DNA from: Cercis canadensis
Taxonomy: Eukaryota; Streptophyta; Magnoliopsida; Fabales; Fabaceae
DNA: 64,000 nucleotides
Assembly: GCA_003255065.1 (NCBI GenBank)
Contig: QAOA01001251.1
Coordinates: 248,001-312,000 of the forward strand
Reading direction: 5' to 3'
How positions within the stretch are numbered: position 1 is the first letter of the stretch; the number at the start of each line of letters is the position of its first letter. Of the stretch, positions 15,825 to 26,100 are shown in pieces. The notes under the pieces are model-generated. The model was not told the DNA's origin, ran no database searches, and was given only the letters and a program-made list of their open reading frames with translations. A program made the position numbers and the translations under genes.

Positions 15825-16284
15825 CCTAAGAGTGTGGACAAGAAGCGTCCAGCAATGCCTAGCAAGTAGGAAAAACTTGTTTAAACAGGAGATGCACTCT
15901 CCGAGTTTGAAACTATTTAGACTGAGTGATAAAATAATAAAGGCCTTTACTTGAGCAAGAAGTAAATTTAATTTGACCAAGACATACCTTGTTTGAGGGC
16001 TATATTTTCAAAAGGCAACTACACGATTTTATAAATACACTAATTTTGAAATTATTGATTTATTTATTTTCATGTTGTCCAAATAAGTCCAATTCACACC
16101 ATTTTGAGTTAATTTTATATTTTCATTATTATCTATTCTATTTGATGTTATTTTCAAATCAAATCTTAATCTTCTTGATAATCATAATCATAAAGAAGAT
16201 TTAAAAAGTCTTCATTAACAAGAATAAAATCAAAATTTCAGACAAATATTTTCAATTCTTTTATTTTTTATCATTAATTTATAA
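15825..16284. repeat. Direct repeat, copy A, left of an N join
   Basis: These 460 bp recur at 16366-16826 with only about seven differences, for example caggagatg versus cgggagatg, gaccaag versus gatcaag, and tttgagggc versus tttgaagggc. No coding function is seen. The sequence upstream of the two copies is entirely different (see findings). Confidence 0.9.
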
Positions 16285-16285
16285 N
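16285..16285. other. Single-N assembly join
   Basis: One N separates the two 460-bp copies. The divergence of roughly 1.5% suits two alleles better than one sequence assembled twice. Confidence 0.8.
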
Positions 16286-16365
16286 AAACTCCCAAACAAG
16301 GGAGTGGACTCTCTCATTCCTCTCCTCTCCTCTCCTTTCCCCTCCAAAAGAACTCCCAAACATAC
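16286..16365. mobile_element. Terminal fragment of a Tourist-like MITE
   Basis: Read on the minus strand, the segment begins GGGTATGTTTGGGAGTTC directly beside TAA, as expected for a PIF/Harbinger-type terminus. AACTCCCAAACA occurs twice (16287-16298 and 16351-16362), separated by a pyrimidine-rich TCCTCTCC tract. Its other end is cut off by the N join. Confidence 0.5.
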
Positions 16366-16826
16366 CCTAAGAGTGTGGACAAGAAGCGTCCAGCAATGCC
16401 TAGCAAGTAGGAAAAACTTGTTTAAACGGGAGATGCACTCTCCGAGTTTGAAACTATTTAGACTGAGTGATAAAATAATAAAGGCCTTTACTTGAGCAAG
16501 AAGTAAATTTAATTTGATCAAGACATACCTTGTTTGAAGGGCTATATTTTCAAAAGGCAACTACACGGTTTTATAAATACACTAATTTTTAAATTATTGA
16601 TTTATTTATTTTCATGTTGTCCAAATAAGTCCAATTCACACCATTTTGAGTTAATTTTATATTTTCATTATTATCTATTCTATTTGATGTTATTTTCAAA
16701 TCAAATCTTAATCTTCTTGATAATCATAATCATAAAGAAGATTTAAAAAGTCTTCATTAACAAGAATAAAATCAAAATTTCAGACAAATATTTTCAATTC
16801 TTTTATTTTTTATGATTAATTTATAA
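16366..16826. repeat. Direct repeat, copy B, right of an N join
   Basis: This is the second copy of the 460-bp segment. It continues into the unique sequence leading to the PPR-SMR promoter, so this copy is the one linked to the next gene. Confidence 0.9.
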
Positions 16827-17219
16827 CTTTTATCGTTTTATCTCCAAAGAGTGTAATATATTTACCGATTTTCAATCGAAAAATAAAATAACCAAAAACT
16901 AAAAGCGAGGGATTGTAACCGGATATTTTTTATGGCCACGTGCGAGCCACATACGCGTTGCCACGCCTCGTTAACAACTACAGTGAAATCATTAATAAAA
17001 ATAAAAAAATCAGAGTAGAAAGTAGAAGGGCATGGCAGTGATATCAGGGCTCACCTCATAGCCGCTCTCCCCCAACTTGCTTGGAAAAAAGCCTCGCACT
17101 TTGACGGTAGAGAGGGGAGAGCCGCCTCCCTCCCTCTTTCCTTTCCCCTCCTTCTCTTCTTTCTCTTTACTTACTCTCTCAGCTCTTCCATGGTCCTAGG
17201 AAATTATTGACCGATTCAG
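16827..17219 (+). promoter_or_regulatory. PPR-SMR promoter and 5' UTR exon
   Basis: A perfect G-box CACGTG lies at 16937-16942. A CT-rich stretch follows (about 17120-17190), as is common near plant transcription starts. The leader ends at CGATTCAG before a splice donor at 17220. A tiny upstream ORF, ATG at 17190 to TGA at 17208-17210 (six codons, MVLGNY), lies in the leader. Confidence 0.5.
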
Positions 17220-18094
17220 GTACCTCTCGCGATTCTGCTGATGTTTACTAGCCTTTTTTTCTTTATAAGCTGCATTGTTTTCTTGGATTACTAGTGGAAT
17301 TAGTATTTTTTATCTTTATTGGGTGATTTAGCTCATTACTTTCTTAGATGAGTGTTCGTTCAAGACTTTGATACGTCTAGTTTTTATTTGCAGTAAAAGA
17401 ATCAGACATTAGTGGTACTACTCTATTCTAACTTCTGTTTGGTGGCCTAGAAAGTAAATAGTCTATGAAATAGACTAATGGGTTGTGGAATTTTACGTAC
17501 TTTGATGTGTAATTAGCTATTTCTTTGGTTTGTTGGAAGTTGCCGTTTGGACACGCCAATTTTTAGCTTTTGGAAATCAACCAGAGCTATGTTGTTTGGT
17601 ATTAGAAGAAATGCAAGAGTTTTCTGATTGCGAAAGATACTGTCGTGAAGATGCTCATAGAGTGTATTAATGTAAATATGTGAAACAGTTATGGATAGGT
17701 CGTGCTTATGGTGCTTTGTCTTGCCTTCTTGATGAAATTGTCTATTTCAACGGCAACGATTTGGCCCAAGGATTTCATGATAAGTATAAAGCACACATGC
17801 TTAGAGTTCATATCATAAGTAGTGTTTGTGTCTTGATTTTCCATACTGTCCTCTTATTCGAATACCACTTTTTAGTTGATGTTATAATGTCATAAAGATT
17901 AGAATCACAATTTCAGTGTGGACTGCGGTGGTATTTGCAGTGGTTGATATGTAGTTTGTTTGCAGCTATGATGGGTATGTAATGTGTAGATAGTTTATGA
18001 ACAATTGGCCTCTTTTTGCTGATGCTATAGGTGCTGTGTCTTTCTGTTTATTGGTAAACTTCCATAATTATGATCTATTCTGTGGTATCTACAG
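17220..18094 (+). other. Probable 5' UTR intron of the PPR-SMR gene
   Basis: The donor is CAG|GTACCT at 17220 and the acceptor is TCTACAG|AG at 18094. The latter is three bases before the main ATG. The interval is T-rich as plant introns are, and holds no credible coding frame. Inferred from splice-site quality and position only. Confidence 0.6.
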
Positions 18095-18097
18095 AGT

Positions 18098-20725
18098 ATG
18101 ATACGAGCAAAGCAGATCAGTACCCTTTCAAGTGGTGCTAGGACCTTTCTCCTTGGTGGTTCACGATGCAATGCAGCAGATGGAAATGGAAGTACATGCA
18201 CTTGCACCGAGGATGAAACGTGTGTGTCAAGCAGACAGCATGGAAAAAATGAAGTTTTACTTGCACAAAAGCCATCCACCTTAGTATCCAAGACTACACC
18301 TGGAGTGGGAGGAACCTTGGTTTCAAGAGACTCAGTAAACGGGCTCGGTTCTCACAAGGCTGAGAATGTTAACCAATCAGGCTATATACAAGGAATTGTG
18401 TCTACTCCAAATCCATCGAGAAAATCAGATTCTGTAACATATGCTTGTGATATTGATGGTGTTGAAAGCCATGCAGTGCACTCATCTCTTAATGCTGACC
18501 AGTTTTTTAGGGCTGGTATTGCAGCTGTCAATTTTCTTTCTGATTTAGTTAATTATAAGCTTCCTATGTCAGATGGGACTGGAATACTAAACTATAAAAA
18601 CTGTATGGTTGATGCCACCGGCTCCCTGCCCAACATTAGATCTTCAAACGTGAAACACATTCGAAGGGAGGACTTTTCCAGTGTTCATCCAAGACCATCT
18701 GCTGCTACTGATTCAGGGTCAACCCATACGAGTAATTATCATGGTACGAAGGGAAAGGATGATAAATCAAATTTAGCTAAAGGCTTAAAGCATGTTCCTT
18801 CTTCTGGGACAGAGAAGTCAGTGGTGACATCAAGTATTCATTTTGATAATCATGATCACAGATCCATACCGCAGAGAACAAGAAATTCAAACCGGTTTGT
18901 GAAAAATTTTGGTTCCAATATGCAGAATTCAACTCCACAGATTGTGGGATCAATCAAGCAAGGTTTCAATAAGCACACCAGGGATCTTAAAATGCCAGCA
19001 GGAATTGCTCCAACAAACAGGCATTTCACAAATACAGGGCGTGTTGTGGAAATGGTTTCAGATATACTGCAACAGCTAAAGTGGGGTCCTGCCACAGAGA
19101 AAGCTCTAAATAATCTGAATTGTTCAATGGATGCATATCAGGCTAACCAAATTCTGAAGCAACTTCAAGACCACTCTGTTGCTCTTGGCTTTTTCTCCTG
19201 GTTAAAGCGTCGACCAGGCTTCAAGCATGATGGGCATACTTATACCACCATGGTTGGTATCCTAGGTCGAGCTAGACAGTTTGGTGCAATAAGCAAATTG
19301 CTAGAGCAGATGGTTAGGGATGGATGCCTTCCCAATGTTGTAACTTATAATCGCCTGATTCACAGCTATGGCCGCGCCAACTACCTGAAGGAAGCGCTCA
19401 ATGTTTTCCATCAAATGCAGGAGGTGGGATGCGAGCCTGACCGTGTCACTTACTGCACCCTTATTGATATCCATGCAAAGGCTGGATTTCTTGATGTTGC
19501 GATGTCCATGTACGAAAGAATGCAAGAAGCTGGTCTTTCTCCTGATACATTTACCTACAGTGTAATAATCAACTGCCTTGGAAAAGCTGGCCATTTAGCT
19601 GCTGCTCATAGGCTATTCTGTGAGATGGTTGATCAGGGTTGTGTTCCTAATTTGGTCACCTACAATATCATGATTGCTTTGCAAGCCAAAGCAAGGAACT
19701 ATCAGACTGCATTGAAACTATATCGTGACATGCAGAATGCAGGATTTGAACCTGATAAAGTGACTTATAGCATAGTAATGGAGGTGCTTGGGCACTGTGG
19801 ATATCTTGAGGAAGCAGAAGCAGTTTTTGTTGAGATGAAACGGAAAAATTGGGTGCCTGATGAACCTGTTTATGGTCTTTTAGTAGACCTGTGGGGAAAG
19901 GCTGGTAATGTTGAGAAGGCTTGGGAGTGGTATCAGGCAATGCTTCATGCAGGTTTGCGGCCAAATGTACCAACTTGTAATTCCCTTCTCAGTGCATTCC
20001 TCAGGATGCATCGGTTGCCAGATGCATATAATCTTCTGCAAAGCATGGTGGCTCTTGGCCTAAACCCTTCTTTGCAAACTTACACTTTGCTTCTCAGTTG
20101 TTGTACAGAGGCACAGTCGCCATATGATATGGAGTTTTGTTGTGAACTTATGGCAGTTACTGGTCATCCTGCACATGCTTTTTTACTCTCCATGCCACCA
20201 GCAGGACCTGATGGTCAAAATGTTCGGGATCATGTGAGCAAATTCTTGGATCTCATGCATAGTGAGGACAGGGAGAGCAAAAGGGGACTTGTAGATGCAG
20301 TGGTGGATTTTCTTCACAAGTCTGGGCTCAAGGAGGAGGCTGGTTCAGTTTGGGAGGTGGCTGCAATAAGGAATGTGTATCCAGATGCTGTCAAGGAGAA
20401 AAGTTCTTGCTATTGGCTTATAAATCTTCATGTTATGTCTGATGGAACTGCTGTAACAGCATTGTCTAGGACCCTTGCATGGTTTCGCCGACAGATGTTG
20501 ATATCTGGTATTAGTCCTAGCCGGATTGATATTGTCACTGGTTGGGGTCGTAGGAGCAGGGTAACAGGATCTTCTCTGGTGAGGCAGTCAGTGCAGGAAC
20601 TACTGAATATTTTTAGTTTTCCATTTTTCACCGAAAATGGCAATTCAGGATGTTTTGTGGGATGTGGGGAGCCTCTTAGCAAATGGTTGCTCCAGTCTTA
20701 TGTGGAGCGCATGCATTTACTGTAG
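18098..20725 (+). CDS. PPR-SMR protein (At1g18900/At1g74750 type)
   Basis: A single-exon frame of 875 aa. The N-terminal 310 residues are Ser/Asn-rich and low in known domains. From about residue 379 to 675 there are eight full 35-residue PPR motifs plus a partial ninth, each with the VTYNxLI...A...F..M...G..PD pattern. The last 106 residues (from about 770) form an SMR domain, with a LHVMSDGTA block in place of the usual LDLHG and the TGWGRRS loop. Known family: RNA-binding organelle-type PPR proteins with a MutS2-like SMR tail. A Ser-rich N-terminus is compatible with organelle import, but targeting is not proven. Length is close to the Arabidopsis relatives (about 855-860 aa). The start follows the 5' UTR intron acceptor directly. 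Confidence 0.95.
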   Translation: MIRAKQISTLSSGARTFLLGGSRCNAADGNGSTCTCTEDETCVSSRQHGKNEVLLAQKPSTLVSKTTPGVGGTLVSRDSVNGLGSHKAENVNQSGYIQGIVSTPNPSRKSDSVTYACDIDGVESHAVHSSLNADQFFRAGIAAVNFLSDLVNYKLPMSDGTGILNYKNCMVDATGSLPNIRSSNVKHIRREDFSSVHPRPSAATDSGSTHTSNYHGTKGKDDKSNLAKGLKHVPSSGTEKSVVTSSIHFDNHDHRSIPQRTRNSNRFVKNFGSNMQNSTPQIVGSIKQGFNKHTRDLKMPAGIAPTNRHFTNTGRVVEMVSDILQQLKWGPATEKALNNLNCSMDAYQANQILKQLQDHSVALGFFSWLKRRPGFKHDGHTYTTMVGILGRARQFGAISKLLEQMVRDGCLPNVVTYNRLIHSYGRANYLKEALNVFHQMQEVGCEPDRVTYCTLIDIHAKAGFLDVAMSMYERMQEAGLSPDTFTYSVIINCLGKAGHLAAAHRLFCEMVDQGCVPNLVTYNIMIALQAKARNYQTALKLYRDMQNAGFEPDKVTYSIVMEVLGHCGYLEEAEAVFVEMKRKNWVPDEPVYGLLVDLWGKAGNVEKAWEWYQAMLHAGLRPNVPTCNSLLSAFLRMHRLPDAYNLLQSMVALGLNPSLQTYTLLLSCCTEAQSPYDMEFCCELMAVTGHPAHAFLLSMPPAGPDGQNVRDHVSKFLDLMHSEDRESKRGLVDAVVDFLHKSGLKEEAGSVWEVAAIRNVYPDAVKEKSSCYWLINLHVMSDGTAVTALSRTLAWFRRQMLISGISPSRIDIVTGWGRRSRVTGSSLVRQSVQELLNIFSFPFFTENGNSGCFVGCGEPLSKWLLQSYVERMHLL

Positions 20726-22995
20726 GTGATTATTATAGTACCATCACCTCTGGTAGCTTATACGCAATTTTGTTGCGGCAAATGAGTGTTGATTGGGTTA
20801 TCTTACTTGTAATGGTGATATTGTATTTAAGTTTGCGATAAGCCAATAACGCGCAATTACCTAAAACCTGTGCAAATTGATTCTGGGATTCCCCTTCCAG
20901 TTCTGGATCCTTTTTCGCTCTCAACGAACAGATAGACAAACTGAATTGGACTTGACAATAATCTTACTCTATGTAATGGTTTATGACAACGTTCATTTCA
21001 CATCTTTTTCTATGCCTAGCACTGTCTGACTGATGCATAACGCTTGAATGAAACAAATATACCAAGGATGTAAAGCTATATTATTAGCAAAAAAAGAAAA
21101 AAAGTTGTAAAGCTGTACGAATCACTGACAACAACAGATGGTGAAATTGAAGCCTTCACACAGGTCACAGAAGAAAATTCCTCCACCAAAGAGAATGGTT
21201 CGAACCTTTATGCGTCCTGTATTGAAAAAATGTGTATATATGCATGAGATGGCCTTGAATTGCAATGCTATTGGTGAAAATGATTACCATGACGCAGCAA
21301 AGCGGCTTTCTAGACATGGAAGAAGATTCACAGACTGACTTCATAACCTTATACATGAAATTGATTCAAAACCATTTCACGTAATTGAAGGGTAAAAAAT
21401 CCCCTGCAAAAGAAAGTCAGATAAATAAAATAAAATAAAAATTACGAAAAATGTGGTTTTGGTCATTGTCGTGACTTCATGCGGACAATGTTTTGGTTAA
21501 AATCCGGAGTTAGAATTGGCCGAAAAAATCAAAAGAGTAGTTAAATTTATAGACTCAGGAACGTGCTAAACTCCTTCCTACAGAAATAAGAAGACATATT
21601 CCGTACTTTGCTAATGGACATGGTTCTCTTTCCTTATTACTTGTTAAAAGGACTTGCTAAGCTACCCTATCAAAAAGTTGCCTGTGTTCATGTTAAATTG
21701 AGTGAGTCAAATATTCAAATAATTAGTATAATTTGAGTTTAATTATTTTTTTATCTATTAAGTTTAACTATTTCAATTCAAATTATACATTTTAACATAT
21801 ATTTCAACTCAAATTGAGTCACTCTTCAACCCTAAAATACATTTTTAGTTTTCATGTGAGCTTTGTACTAAGCCCAATAATAGATATTGCCTCTGCTAAA
21901 ATCTTCACTTACATATAATTTTCTATAATATGATTATTACTTAAATTCCTTTTGTCTCATGGAAAAGGAAATATTGTTCAAATGGATGCCCTTCCTTACT
22001 CAATATATTTCTTAACTCTCGATTAAGTTGATGGAAACCACCACAAATATTTATCTGGGTAAAATAAAACAATTCATTTATTTCTTCGTCTACTACAAAT
22101 TTTCAGTAATTTGAATAGAATATCAGACTGAATTAATCATTTTTAACTAGTTATATTAGTTTCCGATAAAGTATGATTCAATTAATAAATTAATCTTTAA
22201 AAGTATTATGGTTCTCAATTTAATTTTTGAAAGAATCTTAGAGCTGTAGAAGCAATTAAGTTCTTTATTTTATGATTCAAATTTAATTTAAGACATGATT
22301 TGAATATTTGAACCCAAATTGTAAAAATTAAAACTTTAATCGACTCCAAAATTCTTTTAAGAATTAAATTGAGAACATTGCTCTTTTTTGGAGAAGAGAT
22401 TGATTTAATAAAAATTATTTACTAAAATTCAAAGTTCAAAGTCTTCTATGTTTTACAAGAAAAGGCAAAATTTCTCCTTCTTAACTTTTTAATTAAGAAT
22501 TCACTATATGATTATATGTTGATTTAATGGAAAAGAGAAACAAAAAAATAGAGATTATACCAGGACGAAAATGGACACCAATCTAAAAATAAAAAAAAAA
22601 TGTGGAAATGGAATACATACATCTTAATATCTTATAAGGGAAGCGATAAAGACTAGAACATTGAAGAATATAAAAAAAAATTAATAATATTCACTTTAAT
22701 AAAAATTAAAATACTTAAAGTATTTGAGCTTAATTTCAGTGCTTATAAATAACCATTTTCTCAATTATCACTCTCTTTTCATCAAAACTCACCCCCTGCC
22801 GTGGGTAGGTGCCTGTGTGTTGCTGCAAACAGAGATTAGCCTGACTTTCACTGTCGTTCTAGATTTTGCCGTCGATCGTTCTCCGTCACGGTCACCGTCG
22901 TTGGCCACCGCTCGCTTATTGTTCAAACTCTTCTCTCGCATTCGTTCTCTACCAATCCATTTCTACACTCTTGAGGTCTGTCTCTAGAATCCCAA
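20726..22995. other. PPR 3' UTR and intergenic DNA before the USP-like gene
   Basis: The first few hundred bases are probably the PPR 3' UTR. The rest is AT-rich. A 66-codon frame at 21138-21338 is Lys/Arg-rich but has no known domain. Around 22740-22995 the sequence turns CT-rich and is probably the promoter and first non-coding exon of the next gene. Confidence 0.55.
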
Positions 22996-23117
22996 GTAAG
23001 CCTTTCCTTCCACTTTGTTTTCTGTAAACTTTCTTTCTTCTTTCTCTGCTTTTTTCCATTCCTCTCGTAGTTTCTTTCTCTTGACACACACATGTATATA
23101 TATATACACACTCGCAG
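22996..23117 (+). other. Possible 5' UTR intron of the USP-like gene
   Basis: Donor CCCAA|GTAAGCC at 22996 and acceptor CTCGCAG|GTTT at 23117 enclose a T-rich 122-bp interval with a short (TA)n/(CA)n tract at about 23095-23111. Splicing is inferred from these sites alone. Confidence 0.45.
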
Positions 23118-23165
23118 GTTTCTACGTATATATGCATGTGAATCGGATTAATTTGAACTCAATTG

Positions 23166-26100
23166 ATGGGGCATAAAAAGAGAAACCCTGCTCCACGTTC
23201 TAAACAGTCTGGGGCGGCTTCTCCGGTGACACAATCTGCCATCGGCGGAGCCGCCAATGGTCCTACTTCAGCAGAACCCGAGTTGTGCGTCAATTCTAAT
23301 CACACTCTTCATAGCCCAACTAAGATCGATGTGCCCCTTCAATCTGAGGGTTCCGCTTACTCCACAATCAAGCTTGAATGCGAGCGAGCCCTAACTGCGC
23401 TTAGGCGGGGTAACCACACCAAGGCACTGAGGCTAATGAAGGAGTCATGCTCCAGAAATGAGAGCTCGGGTTATTTGGCCTTAATTCATCGAGTTCAGGG
23501 TACTGTGGGTGTCAAAGTAGCGTCGATAATTGATGACCCTGGTGCGAAGCAACGACATTTGAAAAATGCAATTGAGTCGGCACGAAAAGCAGTTGAGCTG
23601 TCACCAAATTCTATTGAGTTTGCACATTTTTATGCAAATTTGCTATACGAGGCAGCAAATGAAGGGAAAGAGTATGAAGAAGTGGTGCAGGAGTGTGAGA
23701 GGGCGCTCTCGATAGAAAACCCAATTGATCCTGCGAAGGAGAGCTTGCAGGAAGAGAGCCAGCAGAAAATATCAACAGCTGAAGCTCGGGTAGCACATGT
23801 GCAGAATGAGTTGCGGCAGCTAATTCAGAAATCAAACATAGCTTCTTTATCGACTTGGATGAAAAATCTGGGTAATGGTGAGGAGAAATTCCGGTTGATT
23901 CCGATAAGGAGGGCTACAGAAGACCCAATGGAGGTGAGGTTGGTTCAAACTAGAAGGCCAAATGAGATCAAGAAGGTGACCAAGACACCTGAAGAAAGAA
24001 GAAAAGAAATTGAAGTTCGAGTGGCTGCTGCAAGGCTGTTGCAGCAAAAGTCAGAGTCACCCCAGGCTCAGAATGAAGGAGATAGAGATGACAGAATGGA
24101 TTCGTCCTCAGGAGCTGGTCAGAGAATAGGTGACAGACGGAGATATGGAAATATGCGAAAAAATGGCTCTACAGCAGAAAGAAAGGATTGGGTACGCTCA
24201 TATTGGAATTCAATGAGTCTTGATATGAAGAAGGACCTACTTAGAATCAGGGTTTGTGATCTCAAGTCCCACTTTGGGTCTTCCAAGGATCCTTTGCTGA
24301 ATGATGTTCTATCAGAAGCTTTGTCCTATGCTGAGGCCAATAAAACATGGAAATTCTGGCTCTGCTGCCATTGCAATGAGAAATATTCAGATTCGGAATC
24401 TCACATGCAGCATGTAGTGCAGGAACACATGGGAAATCTCTTGCCAAAAATGCAGAGACTTTTGCCTCAAAATGTTGACAATGAATGGATTGAGATGATT
24501 CTTAATTGTTCTTGGAAGCCTCTGGATGTCTCAGCTTCAGTCGAAACGCTTGAAAAACAAGCAAAATGCAAAAATTCTACATTCCCTGAGGACTCCTACC
24601 TGGGGGTTCACCACACTGAGGAGTATGAGGATTGTTTTAAAGATGCAAGCGAATCTTGCTCTGAGAGGGAAAATTCAGGGTGTGATATCCATGATTGTGG
24701 AGCAGAAAGCAGTAACTATTGTAAAATTGCAGAAAATGATACTAGAGGACGTGTTGAGGTCCAGGGATCTATAGCATATCCCCTTGTTGATAGTTGGCCA
24801 ATATCTGATGACCCTGAGCGCTCTAAGCTTCTTGAGAAAATTCATGCGATATTTGAGATGCTTATTAGACACAAATATCTCTCTGCTAGTCATTTTAACA
24901 AGGTCATACAATTTACTATGGATGAGATACAGGGTCTTGCTGCTGGCTCTCAGCTTTTAAACCATGGTGTTGACCAAACACCAATGTGCATATGCTTTCT
25001 GGGAGCTTCCCAGCTTAAGAAAATTCTCAAATTTTTGCAAGAACTTTCTCATGCTTGTGGCTTGGGTAGATATGCTGAGAAAAGTAGTAATCCTATGGAT
25101 GATTTGCATAATGCCAGTCAAGGTCCTGAGATCAAAGAGAAGATTGTTCTTAATGGAGATGCATCATGCCTCCTTCTGGATGAGTGTTTATTGCCAACAG
25201 AAGTCACTGCTAGTGCAGCTCAGGGTACTGTCTTGGATGATGTGACTGCCCCAATTTGTCCTGAAGGGGTTTTACACAATACCGATGCTTTGCTATCCTG
25301 GATATTTTCAGGTTTGTCTAGTGGGGATCAACTGACATCCTGGATGCGCACAAAAGAAGATAAAAGACATCAAGGAATGGAAATTGTCCAGATGCTTGAG
25401 AAGGAATTTTATCACCTACAGAGCCTTTGTGAGAAGAAGTGTGAGCGTATAAGTTCTGAGGAAGCACTGCAGGCAGTAGAGGATCTTTGTCTTGAAGAAG
25501 GTAAGAAGAGGGAAAATGTCAATGAATTTGTCCAGCGAAGCTATGAGTCTGTGCTAAGAAAGCGGAGAGAAGAGCTCATTGAGAGTGAGAATGATGTGAT
25601 GTATGGTAGTAATAGGTTCGAGTTGGATGCTATATCAAATGTTCTGCAAGACGCAGAATCAATGAATGTTAATCAATTTGGCTATGAGGAACCCTATACT
25701 GGTGTCACTTCTCAGCTATGTGATTTGGAATCTGGTGAAGATGATGAATGGAGAATGAAGGACTATTTGCATCAAATGGATAGTTGCATAGAAATTGCTA
25801 TTCAGAAAATGAAAGAACATTTATCTATAGAGGTTAGTTTCTTGACTCTGGTCACAGTTCTACGAGGATAACAGCAAGGCTAACCTTGCTCCTTGATGTT
25901 CTAACCTACTTTGTATACCCTGCAGCTGAGCAAAATTGACGCACGAATCATGAGAAGTGTTACTGGGATGCAGCAGTTGGAACTCAAGCTTGAGCCTGTT
26001 TCTGCTCATGATTATCGAGCAATATTATTGCCTCTAGTGAAGTCATACCTAAGGGTATGTATTTAAATTTCTGAAACTTGCACATGGTTGTCTCAAATTT

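Larger units (their letters stand above)
13916..15830. mobile_element. Outer MITE-like element (PIF/Harbinger-like?) carrying nested insertions
   Basis: A perfect 13-bp inverted repeat bounds the segment: CTTAGGTGGTGTT at 13916-13928 and AACACCACCTAAG at 15818-15830. The termini GGTGGTGTTTG and GGTGGTGTTCG next to TTA/TAA resemble PIF/Harbinger (Tourist) ends. The flanking triplets TTA and TAA are not identical, so the target duplication is uncertain. Removing the hAT-like insertion described next leaves about 410 bp of AT-rich sequence, a normal MITE size. There is no coding capacity. Confidence 0.5.

Noticed and set aside
21138..21338. 66-codon basic frame downstream of the PPR-SMR gene
   Set aside because: It shows no known domain. 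It might be a relic, but nothing in the sequence supports a gene.
23163..23165. Possible start of the USP-like protein one codon before ATG 23166
   Set aside because: The codon is TTG. The in-frame ATG at 23166 is the plausible plant start.
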